Shown here one piece after another: positions 32,445 to 42,894 of a stretch of DNA of 64,000 nt. The stretch is taken from the NCBI GenBank assembly GCA_011634665.1, contig WAEK01000006.1, positions 1,372,501 to 1,436,500 of the forward strand. The letters run 5' to 3'. This DNA comes from Mortierella sp. BCC40632. Lineage: Eukaryota > Mortierellomycota > Mortierellomycetes > Mortierellales > Mortierellaceae. Both the position numbers and the translations under genes were made by a program. The notes beneath the pieces are model-generated. The model worked only from the letters and a program-made list of their open reading frames with translations. It had not been told where the DNA came from and ran no database searches. Numbering within the stretch: position 1 is the first letter of the stretch; each line of letters starts with the position of its first letter.

Positions 32445-34826
32445 ATGGCCCTCCACGCAACTCGGTTGCAATCCTCAAAATGGACGGCCATCCGTCCATT
32501 CCAACTCCATTGTCTACTCTCCATCCTAACCATCCTCTCCAATGTCATCCCAAGTCATCTGTCATCCTCAGGAAACAGCCTGGCCATGAATCATCATCAT
32601 CATCATCTCGGGCACTCAAATCTCAGGGCACCTCTGCGACTTCCTATTGTTTGCGTTGCACTAGCCCAGTTTATTTCCGTACCTGTCTTTGCTGCGATGG
32701 CAGACACAGCCGCTGCCTCTGCCAGCGAGTCTCTCCCCTTGAGTTTCCAGGAGATCATTGCCGAGCACGACAGGGCCGAGGCAGGACAGAGCAGCGGACA
32801 GGACCGAGCTGAGGCGCTGGCAAGACTTGATCAAAGTGACGCCCTAGAGAAGGAAGGCCCGGGTCAGCAAGCAACAGCCCAAGGAACAAGCAGCAAGAGT
32901 GTCATTGGTGTCGTACACAAGAAAATTTCAGTGGCTGTTCCAACTGATACCGCTGCTGCTGTGAGCTCTGCTGAGCATATTCAGATCTCCGATCAATCAT
33001 TGGTGGACCCAGTTGTGGTTAAAAGAGTCGACGGTGACAAAATTGCTCCAGCCCAGAACAAGGAAAAAAGGGCTGGTTCCTTTCTGGACAAGATTGAAAA
33101 TATGTTGAAGCCATCTTCTCGCAAAGAGCCTGCCTCCATTGGTCCTACCGATGGTGCTGACGACGAAGTCCGTCCTGACCAAGCATCTAACGAAGAGTAC
33201 AACCTTAACCCACAGGACGGCTACTTCTCATTCCAACCAGAAATGCGTGTTCTTCTCGACAAACAAACTGCTATCCCCGAGGATCCACACAAAGCATCAT
33301 CGAAGCAGTCAAAAGGCCCAAAACAATATCTCATTGTAGACTTTCGTCTCGAGATGGGCATTGGAGAGGTCCGGTCAGCGCTTGAGCATTCACTTTACGC
33401 CGCTCATTTGAGTGGTCGAACGTTGGTCTTGCCTCAATTCCTCTACTTTCGTGGGTGCGTCCATCCAACGCTCTGTCATCGGTCAAATGACGAGATCCAA
33501 CTTGATGCAGTGTTTAACAGAGGCGGCAGTAGTAGTATGCATACTGTCCCTCGTTGGCCGATCCCGTTCACGCAAGTCTATGATGTGGAGCGAATGAAGA
33601 AATATGTGGACGTGATCATGTTAGAGGACTGGGTCCAGATGATGATCTCGGAGGACAAGACAATTGCCAATGAAGGGGGCGCAACTCTAACTAAAAAGTC
33701 AGGCCTTGCATGGCTTCGAGAACACCGCCAATACGAGTACCACCCATGGAAGCACAACGAGTTGCTCAGCCAATTCCCCGACATCACTGTGCACGAGCGC
33801 AATATCCACTCTTTCCTGTACCATACGGATGTCAAAGTGCTAGACACTTTCTCCAGGGGCCCAGACCCGAATAATGCTGTTCGTAATAACGAGCAAACTA
33901 TAGTGTATGGTCACAACGAGTTCCCAAATAGATCCCTGAACGCAACAGGGAGATGGGTATTGGGATCACCAACCTTTACTGGCTTCAAAGAGACATTCTC
34001 GCAGCTCAACGAGAGGGTTCTCCACTTCCGAGGTGGAATTACAGAATATGGAAGGCAAATGATGATATTTTCAACAATGGAGGCAAGGAAAGCATTTGAG
34101 GATGTTTCGATGGTATGGGTCCAGCCAAGTGCACGAATTCGTCTTGAGGCAGTTCATCTTATCCACAACTTGCTCAAGTTTACGGGTGGAAGAACATTTG
34201 TAGGTGTTCATTTCCGTCGTGGTCCAGAGTTCATGAATTCCTATATCCCAGGCTCTCAAGGAAATGTGAACCGTTACCGAATGGGTCAGAATACCAGAGA
34301 CCCCAGCTCTGTTCTTTTGAAAATCAATACGGTCATGTCAAAGGATACGACGGTTGGCCCATTCAACCCAAATGACTTGAACGAATGGGTAGTGAAGGAA
34401 CAGGACTTGCGTGATGACAGTCGGACGACCCGCTTCAAAAATTCAACCCAGCTCAGTTACTCTCCTTTCGTAAAACCTGGAGAGGCTGGACAGACTCTAT
34501 TTAGGTCGGGTAGTCTACGGGAGCGCCACTTTTACTTGGCAACAGATGAGCGGGACCCAGAGTTATTGGGACGGATGAAGGATCAAGGAGCGATTGTACT
34601 TGGAGATCTTATGGACGATGATTTTATCCTTCGAAATTTGGATTGGATGGGGTTCCCCGACTTTTTTGCACATCTTGACCTGATGATTTGTTCCAAGGCA
34701 CGACTATTCTTGGGATCATCGATGTCTGTGTTTTCAGGGGCTATTATGAACCAGAGGATTCACCACCACCGACATGGCCGCAGTAGCAACGGTTTGCTCT
34801 ATCAGCACGTGCCTTTGTCCCTCTAG
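32445..34826 (+). CDS. O-fucosyltransferase-like glycosyltransferase
   Basis: Single exon, 793 residues, ATG at 32445. Hydrophobic segments at about 18-37 and 65-86 (LRLPIVCVALAQFISVPVF) suggest a signal anchor, so a type II Golgi/ER protein. Residues 90-290 are low complexity. The catalytic part begins with YLIVDFRLEMGIGEVRSALE and AHLSGRTLVLPQFL, the pattern seen at the start of GDP-fucose protein O-fucosyltransferase folds, and continues to VGVHFRRG at 586-593, matching their catalytic His-x-Arg-Arg-Gly motif. Near the end, YLATDERDPELL and FLGSSMSVFSGAI match the nucleotide-binding closing motifs. The acceptor substrate is unknown. Without a search I cannot choose between O-fucosyltransferase and related fungal glycosyltransferases. 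Confidence 0.7.
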   Translation: MALHATRLQSSKWTAIRPFQLHCLLSILTILSNVIPSHLSSSGNSLAMNHHHHHLGHSNLRAPLRLPIVCVALAQFISVPVFAAMADTAAASASESLPLSFQEIIAEHDRAEAGQSSGQDRAEALARLDQSDALEKEGPGQQATAQGTSSKSVIGVVHKKISVAVPTDTAAAVSSAEHIQISDQSLVDPVVVKRVDGDKIAPAQNKEKRAGSFLDKIENMLKPSSRKEPASIGPTDGADDEVRPDQASNEEYNLNPQDGYFSFQPEMRVLLDKQTAIPEDPHKASSKQSKGPKQYLIVDFRLEMGIGEVRSALEHSLYAAHLSGRTLVLPQFLYFRGCVHPTLCHRSNDEIQLDAVFNRGGSSSMHTVPRWPIPFTQVYDVERMKKYVDVIMLEDWVQMMISEDKTIANEGGATLTKKSGLAWLREHRQYEYHPWKHNELLSQFPDITVHERNIHSFLYHTDVKVLDTFSRGPDPNNAVRNNEQTIVYGHNEFPNRSLNATGRWVLGSPTFTGFKETFSQLNERVLHFRGGITEYGRQMMIFSTMEARKAFEDVSMVWVQPSARIRLEAVHLIHNLLKFTGGRTFVGVHFRRGPEFMNSYIPGSQGNVNRYRMGQNTRDPSSVLLKINTVMSKDTTVGPFNPNDLNEWVVKEQDLRDDSRTTRFKNSTQLSYSPFVKPGEAGQTLFRSGSLRERHFYLATDERDPELLGRMKDQGAIVLGDLMDDDFILRNLDWMGFPDFFAHLDLMICSKARLFLGSSMSVFSGAIMNQRIHHHRHGRSSNGLLYQHVPLSL

Positions 34827-35497
34827 GATCCTTGAGGAGCAGCAGGTGGCAATAGTAGCCCCTGACGAGCGGCCTGAGTAGTTTAATTGAATGGGTTAGG
34901 GGAGAAAAGAATTTTTGAGTAAAACGATAAGCTTTTTTTTTTTTTTTTTTTTTTTTTTCCGAGTGTGTGACGCCCAAAGACTCATCCTGCGTCGAATTGC
35001 CAGCGGGGCACAGCAGGACTTGATAAAAAGAGTCGAGGAAGGACCTCTTCCACACTTGAATACTCACTTTCAACTCTTCACTCTCTTCTTGTAGGCTACA
35101 TAGTACATATAATCATCCCTCTTTGCTTACCATCTGCATCATTGCATCCTTGTATATTCGTTTCTCCACAGATACTTCTTTTTTTTTTCTTTACTTTCTA
35201 CCCTTCGCCTCTCTCTCTCTCTCTCTCTCTCCAGCACCCCCTCAGCTGCTCGCACTGCCCCTGTATTCTTTCTATCAACCTTGGGACTAAGCCACCATCA
35301 GTTTCCAAACAAAAAGGACCACTCCACCCCAGCATCAACCCATTGGACCAGCCCCACTCCTGTCTGTCTGACTGTCTGTTTGCCTGTCCATCGCCCAAGC
35401 TCTCTCACTCTCACACACTCTCCTCTCCTCTTTTCCTCTTTTTCCTTGCATCCATCACCTCTCTTCGTCCGTCATATTAAAAAAAAGGTCCCCTACC
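34827..35497. other. Spacer between glycosyltransferase and ArgRS genes
   Basis: A T run at 34933-34958, a CT tract at 35210-35232 and a pyrimidine-rich leader before the ArgRS ATG. No gene seen. Confidence 0.65.
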
Positions 35498-36426
35498 ATG
35501 GCTCTGTCATTCCCTCTGAACAGCGCTCCATATGGCCTTGTTGCCATCGCCAGTGCTCTCAAGGCTCCTGCTACCACACTCAGCCTTAAGGCCCTCTCTC
35601 CCGAGGCTACTTCCTCCACAACCCTCGTCCTCGAGAACACTGCCAAGCCTACCCGGGTCTCTGGCTCTGTTGCTATTGCTCGCTACCTTGTCCGCTCCTT
35701 GAGCTCAGGTAACGCTCTCTATAACGAGACGGATCTCACTCTTTCGACTTCCCAGGATACACTTCTTGATATTGTCCGCCAGACCATTGCCACGCCAAAA
35801 CACCTCACTACCCTCGCTACGGCCGCCAACACGCATTCGACTGCCTTCTTGCTCTCTCAGGACAAGCCCCTCCTTGCAGACTACGCTGTTTGGGGTGCCA
35901 TCACCGCCTACACAAAGAGCCACTCCTTGCTCGCCAACCTCAAGGAGCTCAACACGTTCATGGCTTGGATGGGTCGTATGGATCAATTGCCCGAGTGCAA
36001 GTACGCCATCGAGACCTTGGACAAGGTTGTCAAGGAGACAGGAGCCGCTTTGGCTGCTGAAGCAGCTGCTGAGGCCGCCGAGAAGGCCAAGATGAGCGCT
36101 GTTGTCGAGATCCCCACGATCGAGGGTTCGGACCCCGAGGTTGATCCCATGGACGCCTTCAAGAATGTGATTGCCTCTCAGCTCTCCAAGATTGTGGATG
36201 TGAGCATGAAGATCCTCTACGATTCTCTTGAGGCTCCCCGTACCTCCGATAATGGACATATTGCTCTTTCGGTGCCTCGTCTCCGCCTCAAGGGCAACCC
36301 TTCGGCCATTGCTGCTGAGATTGTTGAGAAGGTAAATCCTTCTATCCGTATTTTTTTTTTTCTAGTTTAATCTCTCATGGGAGATCATTGATTTTTTTTG
36401 AGGAGGATATTGTTGCTCATCTGTGA

Positions 36427-36464
<38 letters not shown>

Positions 36465-38133
36465 TATTTATATTTGTTTATAATAGTTCCAAACCAACGA
36501 CTACGTGTCCTCGGCCAAGGCAGATGGACCCTTTGTCAACTTCTTCCTTAACCACATCAAGCTTGCTCAGAGTGCTTTCAAGAAGATTTACGACACAAAG
36601 GAGCGCTGGGGTTGTAACCCTCTTGGAGGCAACAAGAAGGTTATTGTCGAGTTCTCTTCACCCAACATTGCAAAGCCCTTCCATGCTGGACACTTGCGTT
36701 CGACCATCATTGGTTCGTTTGTGCGCAATATCTTGGATGCCAATGGATTCGACACTATCAGCATGAACTACCTCGGAGACTGGGGAAAGCAATACGGTCT
36801 TTTGGCTGTTGGCTTTGAGAAGTATGGATCGGAGGCGAAACTCTTGGAAGATCCTATCAAGCATCTTTATGATGTCTATGTTGCCATTAACGTAAGTTGG
36901 AGAATAACCTTTACCTAGTCCACAGCTCTCTCTATCTATTTATCTATGTTCATCTCCATCTTTCTTGTTTTCCGTTGACTGACCTTTTCAACTCATGCGC
37001 TTCTCCTTCTCTCCCTTCACACTTTACAGAAAGATGCCAAGGAGGATGACAGCGTTCACGACCAGGCTAGGGCTTACTTTAAAAAGATGGAGGATGGAGA
37101 CAAGGAGGCACTCGGTATCTGGGAGCGTTTCCGTGACTTGTCGATTGTCAAGTACAAGGACATTTATGCTCGTCTCAACATTTCCTTCGATGTTTACTCT
37201 GGAGAGTCGCAGGTGACGGACGGAATGGAGCGTGCCCTCAAGATGTTGCACGAGAAGAAGTTGTTGACCGAGTCGGACGGTGCATTGATTGTGGATCTGA
37301 CCAAGTACAAGCTTGGAATCTGTGTTGTCCAAAAGAAGGACGGCACAACTTTGTACATTACCCGCGACATTGGAGCTGCTCTGGAACGTTATGAGAAGTA
37401 TGGATTCCATCACATGTACTACATTGTTGCATCGCAGCAGGATCTGCATTTGAAGCAGCTTTTCAAGATCTTGGAGCTCTTGGGCATTGAGTGCGCCAAC
37501 AAGGTCACCCACTTGAACTTTGGTATGGTCGGAGGCATGTCGACTCGTAAGGGCACGGTCGTGTTCTTGGAGGATATTCTCGAGGAGACCCGTGACTCGA
37601 TGCACGAAGTCATGAAGAAGAACGAGGTCAAGTATGCACAGATCGAGGCTCCCATGGAGGTAGCAGACAACATTGGTATCTCGGCCATCATGATCCAGGA
37701 TGCTTCTGCCCGTCGTGTGAAGAACTACGATTTCGACTGGAAGCGCATGTTCTCGTTCGAGGGTGACACTGGCCCATACCTCCAGTATGCTCACGCTCGT
37801 CTGTGCTCGATTGAGCGCAAGACCGAGATGGAGGTGAACCCCAAGGCTGATTTGAGCCTCTTGGGCGATTCGCGTGCCGCCGGTGACTTGATTACAATGA
37901 TTGCTCGTTACCCACAGATTGTCCGTGAGACTTGCAAGTCGTTCGAGCCTGTGACGATTGTGAGCTACGCCATGAAGTTGTCGCACAACGTGTCCCAGGC
38001 ATTGGAGTCGATGTATGTCATGGGTGCTGAGAAGGAGATTGCCGAGGCCCGCTTGTTCATGTACTGGAGCGCGCGCCAGACTCTTGGCAACGCCATGCGT
38101 CTGTTGAACTTGAAGCCCCAGGAGCGCATGTAA
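35498..38133 (+). CDS. RARS1: Arginyl-tRNA synthetase with N-terminal GST-like domain
   Basis: Exons 35498-36331, 36487-36891 and 37030-38133, phase 0, 780 residues; yeast ArgRS is about 607. It charges tRNA-Arg in the cytosol. The class I HIGH signature is HAGH at 344-347, inside SPNIAKPFHAGHLRSTIIG. YLGDWGKQYG, the KMSKS-equivalent GGMSTRKGTVVFLEDIL and the C-terminal ARLFMYWSARQTLGNAMRLLNLK are all typical. Residues 1-185 look like a GST fold: SGSVAIARYLV, then LLADYAVWGAITAY (the GST C-domain capping helix), then FMAWMGRMDQLPECKYAIETL. Such domains are known on other synthetases and on eEF1B, where they build complexes, but I do not know them on ArgRS. An Ala/Glu linker (about 186-205) joins it to the ArgRS N-terminal additional domain. 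No mitochondrial presequence is evident. Confidence 0.93.
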
Positions 38134-38542
38134 TCGGAGGAGATAACAAAAGGGCTAGAAAGTGGCCATTGTCACTAGATGATGTTTCCAAACAAAAACA
38201 TATAAATAAAACCAGAAAGAACCAAATTCCAATGTGGGTATTTTTCTTTTTCTTTTTTCTTCTTTTGCTGGGAAAACTGCTCCAGGGAAAGGTGCCTGTG
38301 TGTGTGTGTGTTCAGCCAAGAAATTTTATTTCTCTCGTTCACTCAGACAAAGTTTCCCGACATTGACGCATTCTTTGCTCACTCTTTCTATAGACATCAT
38401 CTGTCCCATTCGAGTGCATAGCCAGGAACTCTTTTCAATCTCACCCAGAACCCCCTTTGCAAAAAGCAGCAAAGGGAAGGACAGAATCCGAGTAGCACTG
38501 ACAAAAAAAAAATAGGCCTTTGAGATCACTTCTCAATTCCCA
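38134..38542. other. Spacer
   Basis: 3' flank of the ArgRS gene and promoter of the following gene, with a short GT repeat at 38298-38311. No additional gene. Confidence 0.6.
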
Positions 38543-39955
38543 ATGCACTACAAGGTGCCGTCACCAGCAATGCATTACATTACATTGTTGGGAGCATTGC
38601 TGCTTTTGTTGGTCTTTGCCCCTGGAGCTGCACAGGCGAATACCGAAAAGGTGATCTTTACTGTCCAGTATGGGCTTGAACAAGAAGCAAATCCTTCTTC
38701 TTTTCAGGACGCCAGCTCACCCAAGGGAGCTATAGTCCACGAACCATGTACACAAGGAACTGGTGGGAACTCTAACACAGCCTGCCGTGGCGTCATCGAC
38801 CCCACCCAGTGGTAAACACGCAGGAGTCAACTCTCCATCCATCGTTATTATTATTATTATTTATGACACTAAGTAGCTATTCCAGATCTAGGTTGTTAAA
38901 AATGGTTTCCCTTTTCCGCCTTTTCCCTACTTGTCGGATTTTTTTTTCTTCTTAGGAAACGGTTACGGGCACCCCATACCATTCTCCGAAACGAGTCGGT
39001 CCTTCCTTCCTTCTATAAGAACGATGCCACGGTTCTTTCAGCCAGGAAGCGACGCAGTAAAGCAAACGAATTGTCCCAGAAAGACCCTTCCCAACAATCA
39101 TCTCAACCATCTCATGAATCAAAGTTGGACCAAGATATTCTTGCACTGCTAGATGCTGAGGAGAAGGAAGGAATCAACCTCGAGAACAGAGAGTACAAGT
39201 GGTATGCGCTCGAAGACCTTGATGAGGCAACGTCCTTTGAATTAAGAATCTCATATCCTTCCACGGTAAGGAAAAGAAAACCATATCGACCTAAATTTGT
39301 CTGGTCTGGACACTTGACCCATATTTTTTTTTCTTCTTGTTGTTGTCCATGGGACTGACCAGGCACCCTTCTTTCTTTCTTTCTTTCTTTTTCTGGGTGA
39401 AAACAGTCGCCTGCTGATTTTGACATATTTGTCTGGTCAATGCACGAAGCACAGAAACAATTGGGTGTAGAGAATGTTGTCCTGTCCGAGTATTTCCCAA
39501 AGGTAAGAGCAATGATAAAACAGGAAAAAAAAAAAAAAAAAGTCTTCTCCATGGCTCCCTTGTTATCTCGAATGTCCACAAGGCCGATTAGATTGACATT
39601 GCCAACCTTTTTTTTTTTTTTTTTTTTTTTTCTTTTTTTACTCTGGTTCTGCTCATAGAAAACAATGTTTGCTCGAATCAAGGCAACCTATACAGGTGTC
39701 TCCTACCGTTCCTTGAACAACAACGACAACAACAGTGATTACACTCCAGAATCCAAACCTGTGCCTTTTAACTTGGTCTTGGAACAACTTTACTTTCAAG
39801 TGATCCCTTATCAGGCTCTCAAGTTGACAGGTGTCATTGTTGCTATTGTCATCATTGGTCTTGGATACATGGTCCCCAATCTTTATCGTTTTTTGAACAA
39901 GATTGCAGACACAACCACTGGGCATCCTGTGGACAAGACTCTCAAGTCTGAGTAA
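38543..39955 (+). CDS. Uncharacterised type I membrane protein
   Basis: Four exons: 38543-38811, 38956-39265, 39407-39502 and 39659-39955. Junctions close in frame, giving 323 residues. I do not recognise the family. The N terminus carries a long hydrophobic signal sequence (ITLLGALLLLLVFAPGAAQA). A lumenal region contains Cys residues, a basic linker, and a compact part with FELRISYPS, DFDIFVWSMHEAQ and ARIKATYTGVSYRSL. A single membrane helix at about 275-297 (LTGVIVAIVIIGLGYMVPNLY) is followed by a short cytosolic tail ending KTLKSE; a Lys-x-x-x ending may favour ER retention, though it is not a classic KKXX. The layout suggests an ER-resident or secretory-pathway accessory protein. Introns 2 and 3 contain T- and A-rich runs. 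Confidence 0.75.
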
Positions 39956-40146
39956 ATGGGGGACTGAGATTCTGATCGTAATAAGGAAGAAAGAATGAAA
40001 GAAAAAAGAAAAAAAGCCATGCCCCACTTCAACGTTCCCTGATAAATCTCTATCATAAAAAACCGCACGAGTTGATTGCGAGAGGATAAAAGTGAGCAAT
40101 GTCCAGCACTCCATTCCTTTTTTTCTTTATAAAATGTTTCCAACGT

Positions 40147-41597
40147 CTATGCTATGGAGTTGTTGGTGGAAGTGGCCGGTGCTGTTGTCGAAGAGTCTGT
40201 TGAAGGTGATGAAGAGTTGATGCGGAAGGCCATCTCTGACCGTTTGGCCAAGATGAAGGAAAGTGCCGAGTGGATCATTAACACTCCACCGAGGATAAAC
40301 ATGATACAAGCGAGCCAGAGGATTTCGGTACTGATTCTATTGACGGACTGTCCAGCATTGCCCATGTATTCTATATGTTGGTCGGTATCCTCATCATCCT
40401 CTGAAGGGTCCATAGAGTTTCCTGAGAGTAACTGCACGCCGGTTGAGACAAAGGTGATCCCGAGACCCATCTTGGATCCATTCTTGGTTGCATGTGAGGT
40501 GTGAAGGAGATAGGTGAGGAAGAATCCAACGTATTGAAAACTCATCGAGACTAAGTGAACAAAAGAATATCATCAATGCGTTTTTTTTTTAAAAAAAAAA
40601 AAAAAAAGAGAACACAGGCTTTTAGTGCGGGGTTCATTGGTTCCATCTTGAGCCAGACTCGCCGAGAGCCAATGAAACAAAGGGCTTCTTCCTTTTCACA
40701 CTCTTTTCTCTTTTTTCCCCTACTTACTCGCCATTGTCCAGAGGAAACCAGTGAGGCTGCCTACGGGGATGTTATCAATGAGGAACTCATCGCCCACGTG
40801 TCCTGTATTTGTGTGCTCCGTTTCTGTATAAATTGGTGCCGCATCCATGGCAACTGTCTTGTATGGCTATTAAATCGAGAAGCGAACGCACTAGTTGAGT
40901 TTTTCGACCTTTTCTTAAGATGGGAAAAAAAAATCAGATGACACATCACGAATCTGAAAGTGGTTACTTACTGGTGGAAGCTCTTCTTGGGCGGGTTTCT
41001 CCACAGCGGGCTTGGCCGATAGGTTGGAAAAGACCCCGTCCATGGTAGATTGGATTATCCTCTTTGCGCCTGCTGCGGCTGGGAACCTGGGACGCTGATG
41101 CTGAGTTGGTGATGTTGATGAGGAGGAAGAGGAAGAGGAAGAGGAAGAAGCTGCCGCTCCTGCTCCTGCCTGCGAGGCTTCGCCTGCTCTACCTTCCGTT
41201 GTTGTAGACAGTGGTTGGAGCATCACTATAGTGTCGTTCTCGCCTACTTCGTCTGGGTGGTGCTGGAGAGGAGAGTATCCGTTGGGTACTGTAGATCGAT
41301 ACACTTGTGAGAGCAAAGACATTGGCTGAGGTGCGTCTTGGGTTGGATGATCGTGATCGTCCAGGTCCTCGGACACTGGGATCTGTAAGCGGAGAGTGGA
41401 GGGGGGGGAGATAGAGAAGTGAGTGAGAGAGAGCGAGAGAGCGGGTGAGAGAAGGAAGGTGGCAGAGGAAACAGAGTCTAGTCAGTTGTGGGTTGACTAT
41501 AACACAGCACTGTGGGGAGAGAGTGGATTGGACAGCAGGTTGCGCCATCAAAGACGAAAGAGTTCCCTACCTGTGCGTACGAATGCGACTGGGTCAT
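40147..41597 (-). CDS. BSD2: Ndfip/Bsd2-like NEDD4-family adaptor
   Basis: Four exons, 41597-41571, 41382-40972, 40866-40728 and 40550-40147, 326 residues. The nine-residue first exon (MTQSHSYAQ) joins in frame to the second. The signature is the Ndfip/Bsd2 core: DEFLIDNIPVGSLTGFLWTM, then SMSFQYVGFFLTYLLHTSHATKNGSK and GLGIT, followed by a further membrane helix near LACIMFILGGVLMI, so three membrane segments. Joining exons 2 and 3 creates LPPPY, a PPxY motif for WW domains of Rsp5/NEDD4 ubiquitin ligases, with its codons split by the intron. Family members recruit Rsp5 to membrane cargo in Golgi and endosomes; yeast Bsd2 controls metal transporters. The N-terminal Ser run and the tail are low complexity. 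Confidence 0.88.
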
Positions 41598-42717
41598 GTT
41601 GGAATGTCAAGCGGGGTTGCAGGTGTGTGAACGGAAGACAGAGAGAGAGAGAGAGTAATAATACAGGACTAAGCGAATACAAGACAACGATGAGGAGGGT
41701 AGGATGGATGCGGAAGAGGAGTAATGAATGAGACAGATGCAAGGTAGGGGGTGTGGAGAGTAAAGTATGAAGAGAGAAAGGAGAGAAAGAGAGAAACGCC
41801 CAAGTGGTGCGTGCCAAGAAAAGACAGCTTAGAAATGCTGTCACACCTACTCACCTACCGGCCCGTTCATCCGTCTTGTCTTGGCAGGATGCACTCTAGA
41901 CGGATCCAGACTTTCGTTTACTTTCTCTGTCTCTGTCTCTGTCTCTCTTTCTCTCCCCTGGCCTCTCCTGGCTACGCCCTGGACCTCGTTTTTCGACTGT
42001 CTGTCTCGGGATTCGACACTTTGAGCCCCCGCTCAAATAATATCCACACACGACGACGAAGCTACTGACTGTAAGCAAGCTCCATGACGTATTCCCTCGC
42101 CTGCTGCAACCTTCGACTCAGCCTCAAGAGTCCTCTCTGGGCCAAGCGCATGTCGCCACAACATGTTTCTTCGGAATCTGTGTGGAATCTGATCAAGGCT
42201 GGGAGAGAACAGAAGTTAAGCGTCTCCTTCTCTCGTTTCTCTCTGCCTGTCTAACGGACTGGAATCCGACCTCAACGTAGCCAGCCCGGCGATGCCTTGC
42301 CCCGCCCTGATTCCTGGAGGACAGAAGACCTAGGCAATATTCTGTCGCCGTCTAGCCCTTGATTCCTGGTTTGCGCAGCCTGCACAGCCCTTCTACTCTG
42401 AGTAGAACAAACACCACTTAGGATCGCTAGGTATGGTTATCTATCGAGCGATATTGCCTCTGTCGGCCTTTTTTTTTTTTTTTTGGACAAGTAGAATGCA
42501 GGGTGCACGGCATTTCACGAGACGGGTCCTTCATTGACCACAATAGACCCTTTTGCTAGTCAGATTTGGGACCTCGGGAGAGTATAGTCTGTTTGTGTAC
42601 AAGTCTATCTCCTTCATCGACACGTTACCAACCAACTTTTGGTGTGGCACCGCTACTTTCCAACATTAAAGTCATGGTGTTAGCACAGACATACGGGAAC
42701 ATGTCCTAGTAACAGGC
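41598..42717. other. Divergent spacer
   Basis: Region between the Ndfip-like gene (minus) and the Kre9-like gene (plus). GA repeats near 41640-41656, a TCTCTG repeat near 41926-41946 and a T run at 42471-42484. Short open frames lack coding features. It ends at the TATA box of the Kre9-like gene. Confidence 0.5.
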
Positions 42718-42725
42718 TATAAATA
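42718..42725 (+). promoter_or_regulatory. TATA box of Kre9/Knh-like gene
   Basis: TATAAATA, 177 bases before the ATG at 42895. Confidence 0.5.
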
Positions 42726-42894
42726 CGGACACCAGGATCCACACTGTGTGCGTATCCTAGACTCGTTGTTCACTCGCCACTTAACTCTTGTCATCTTCTT
42801 TGTCTCCAAAAAAGAAAAAAGAAAAAAGTATCCTCTTTTAATTTTTTTTTTTCGGGCTTTTGTAATTGTAACCCATTATCCTTTCACAACAACA

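Noticed and set aside
37024..37986. 320-codon minus ORF opposite the ArgRS gene
   Set aside because: Antisense shadow of a conserved exon; the plus frame carries the ArgRS motifs.
40147..40545. Starting the Ndfip-like protein at the ATG in its last exon
   Set aside because: This would drop the PPxY motif and the first membrane segment; upstream exons join in frame and carry the family core.
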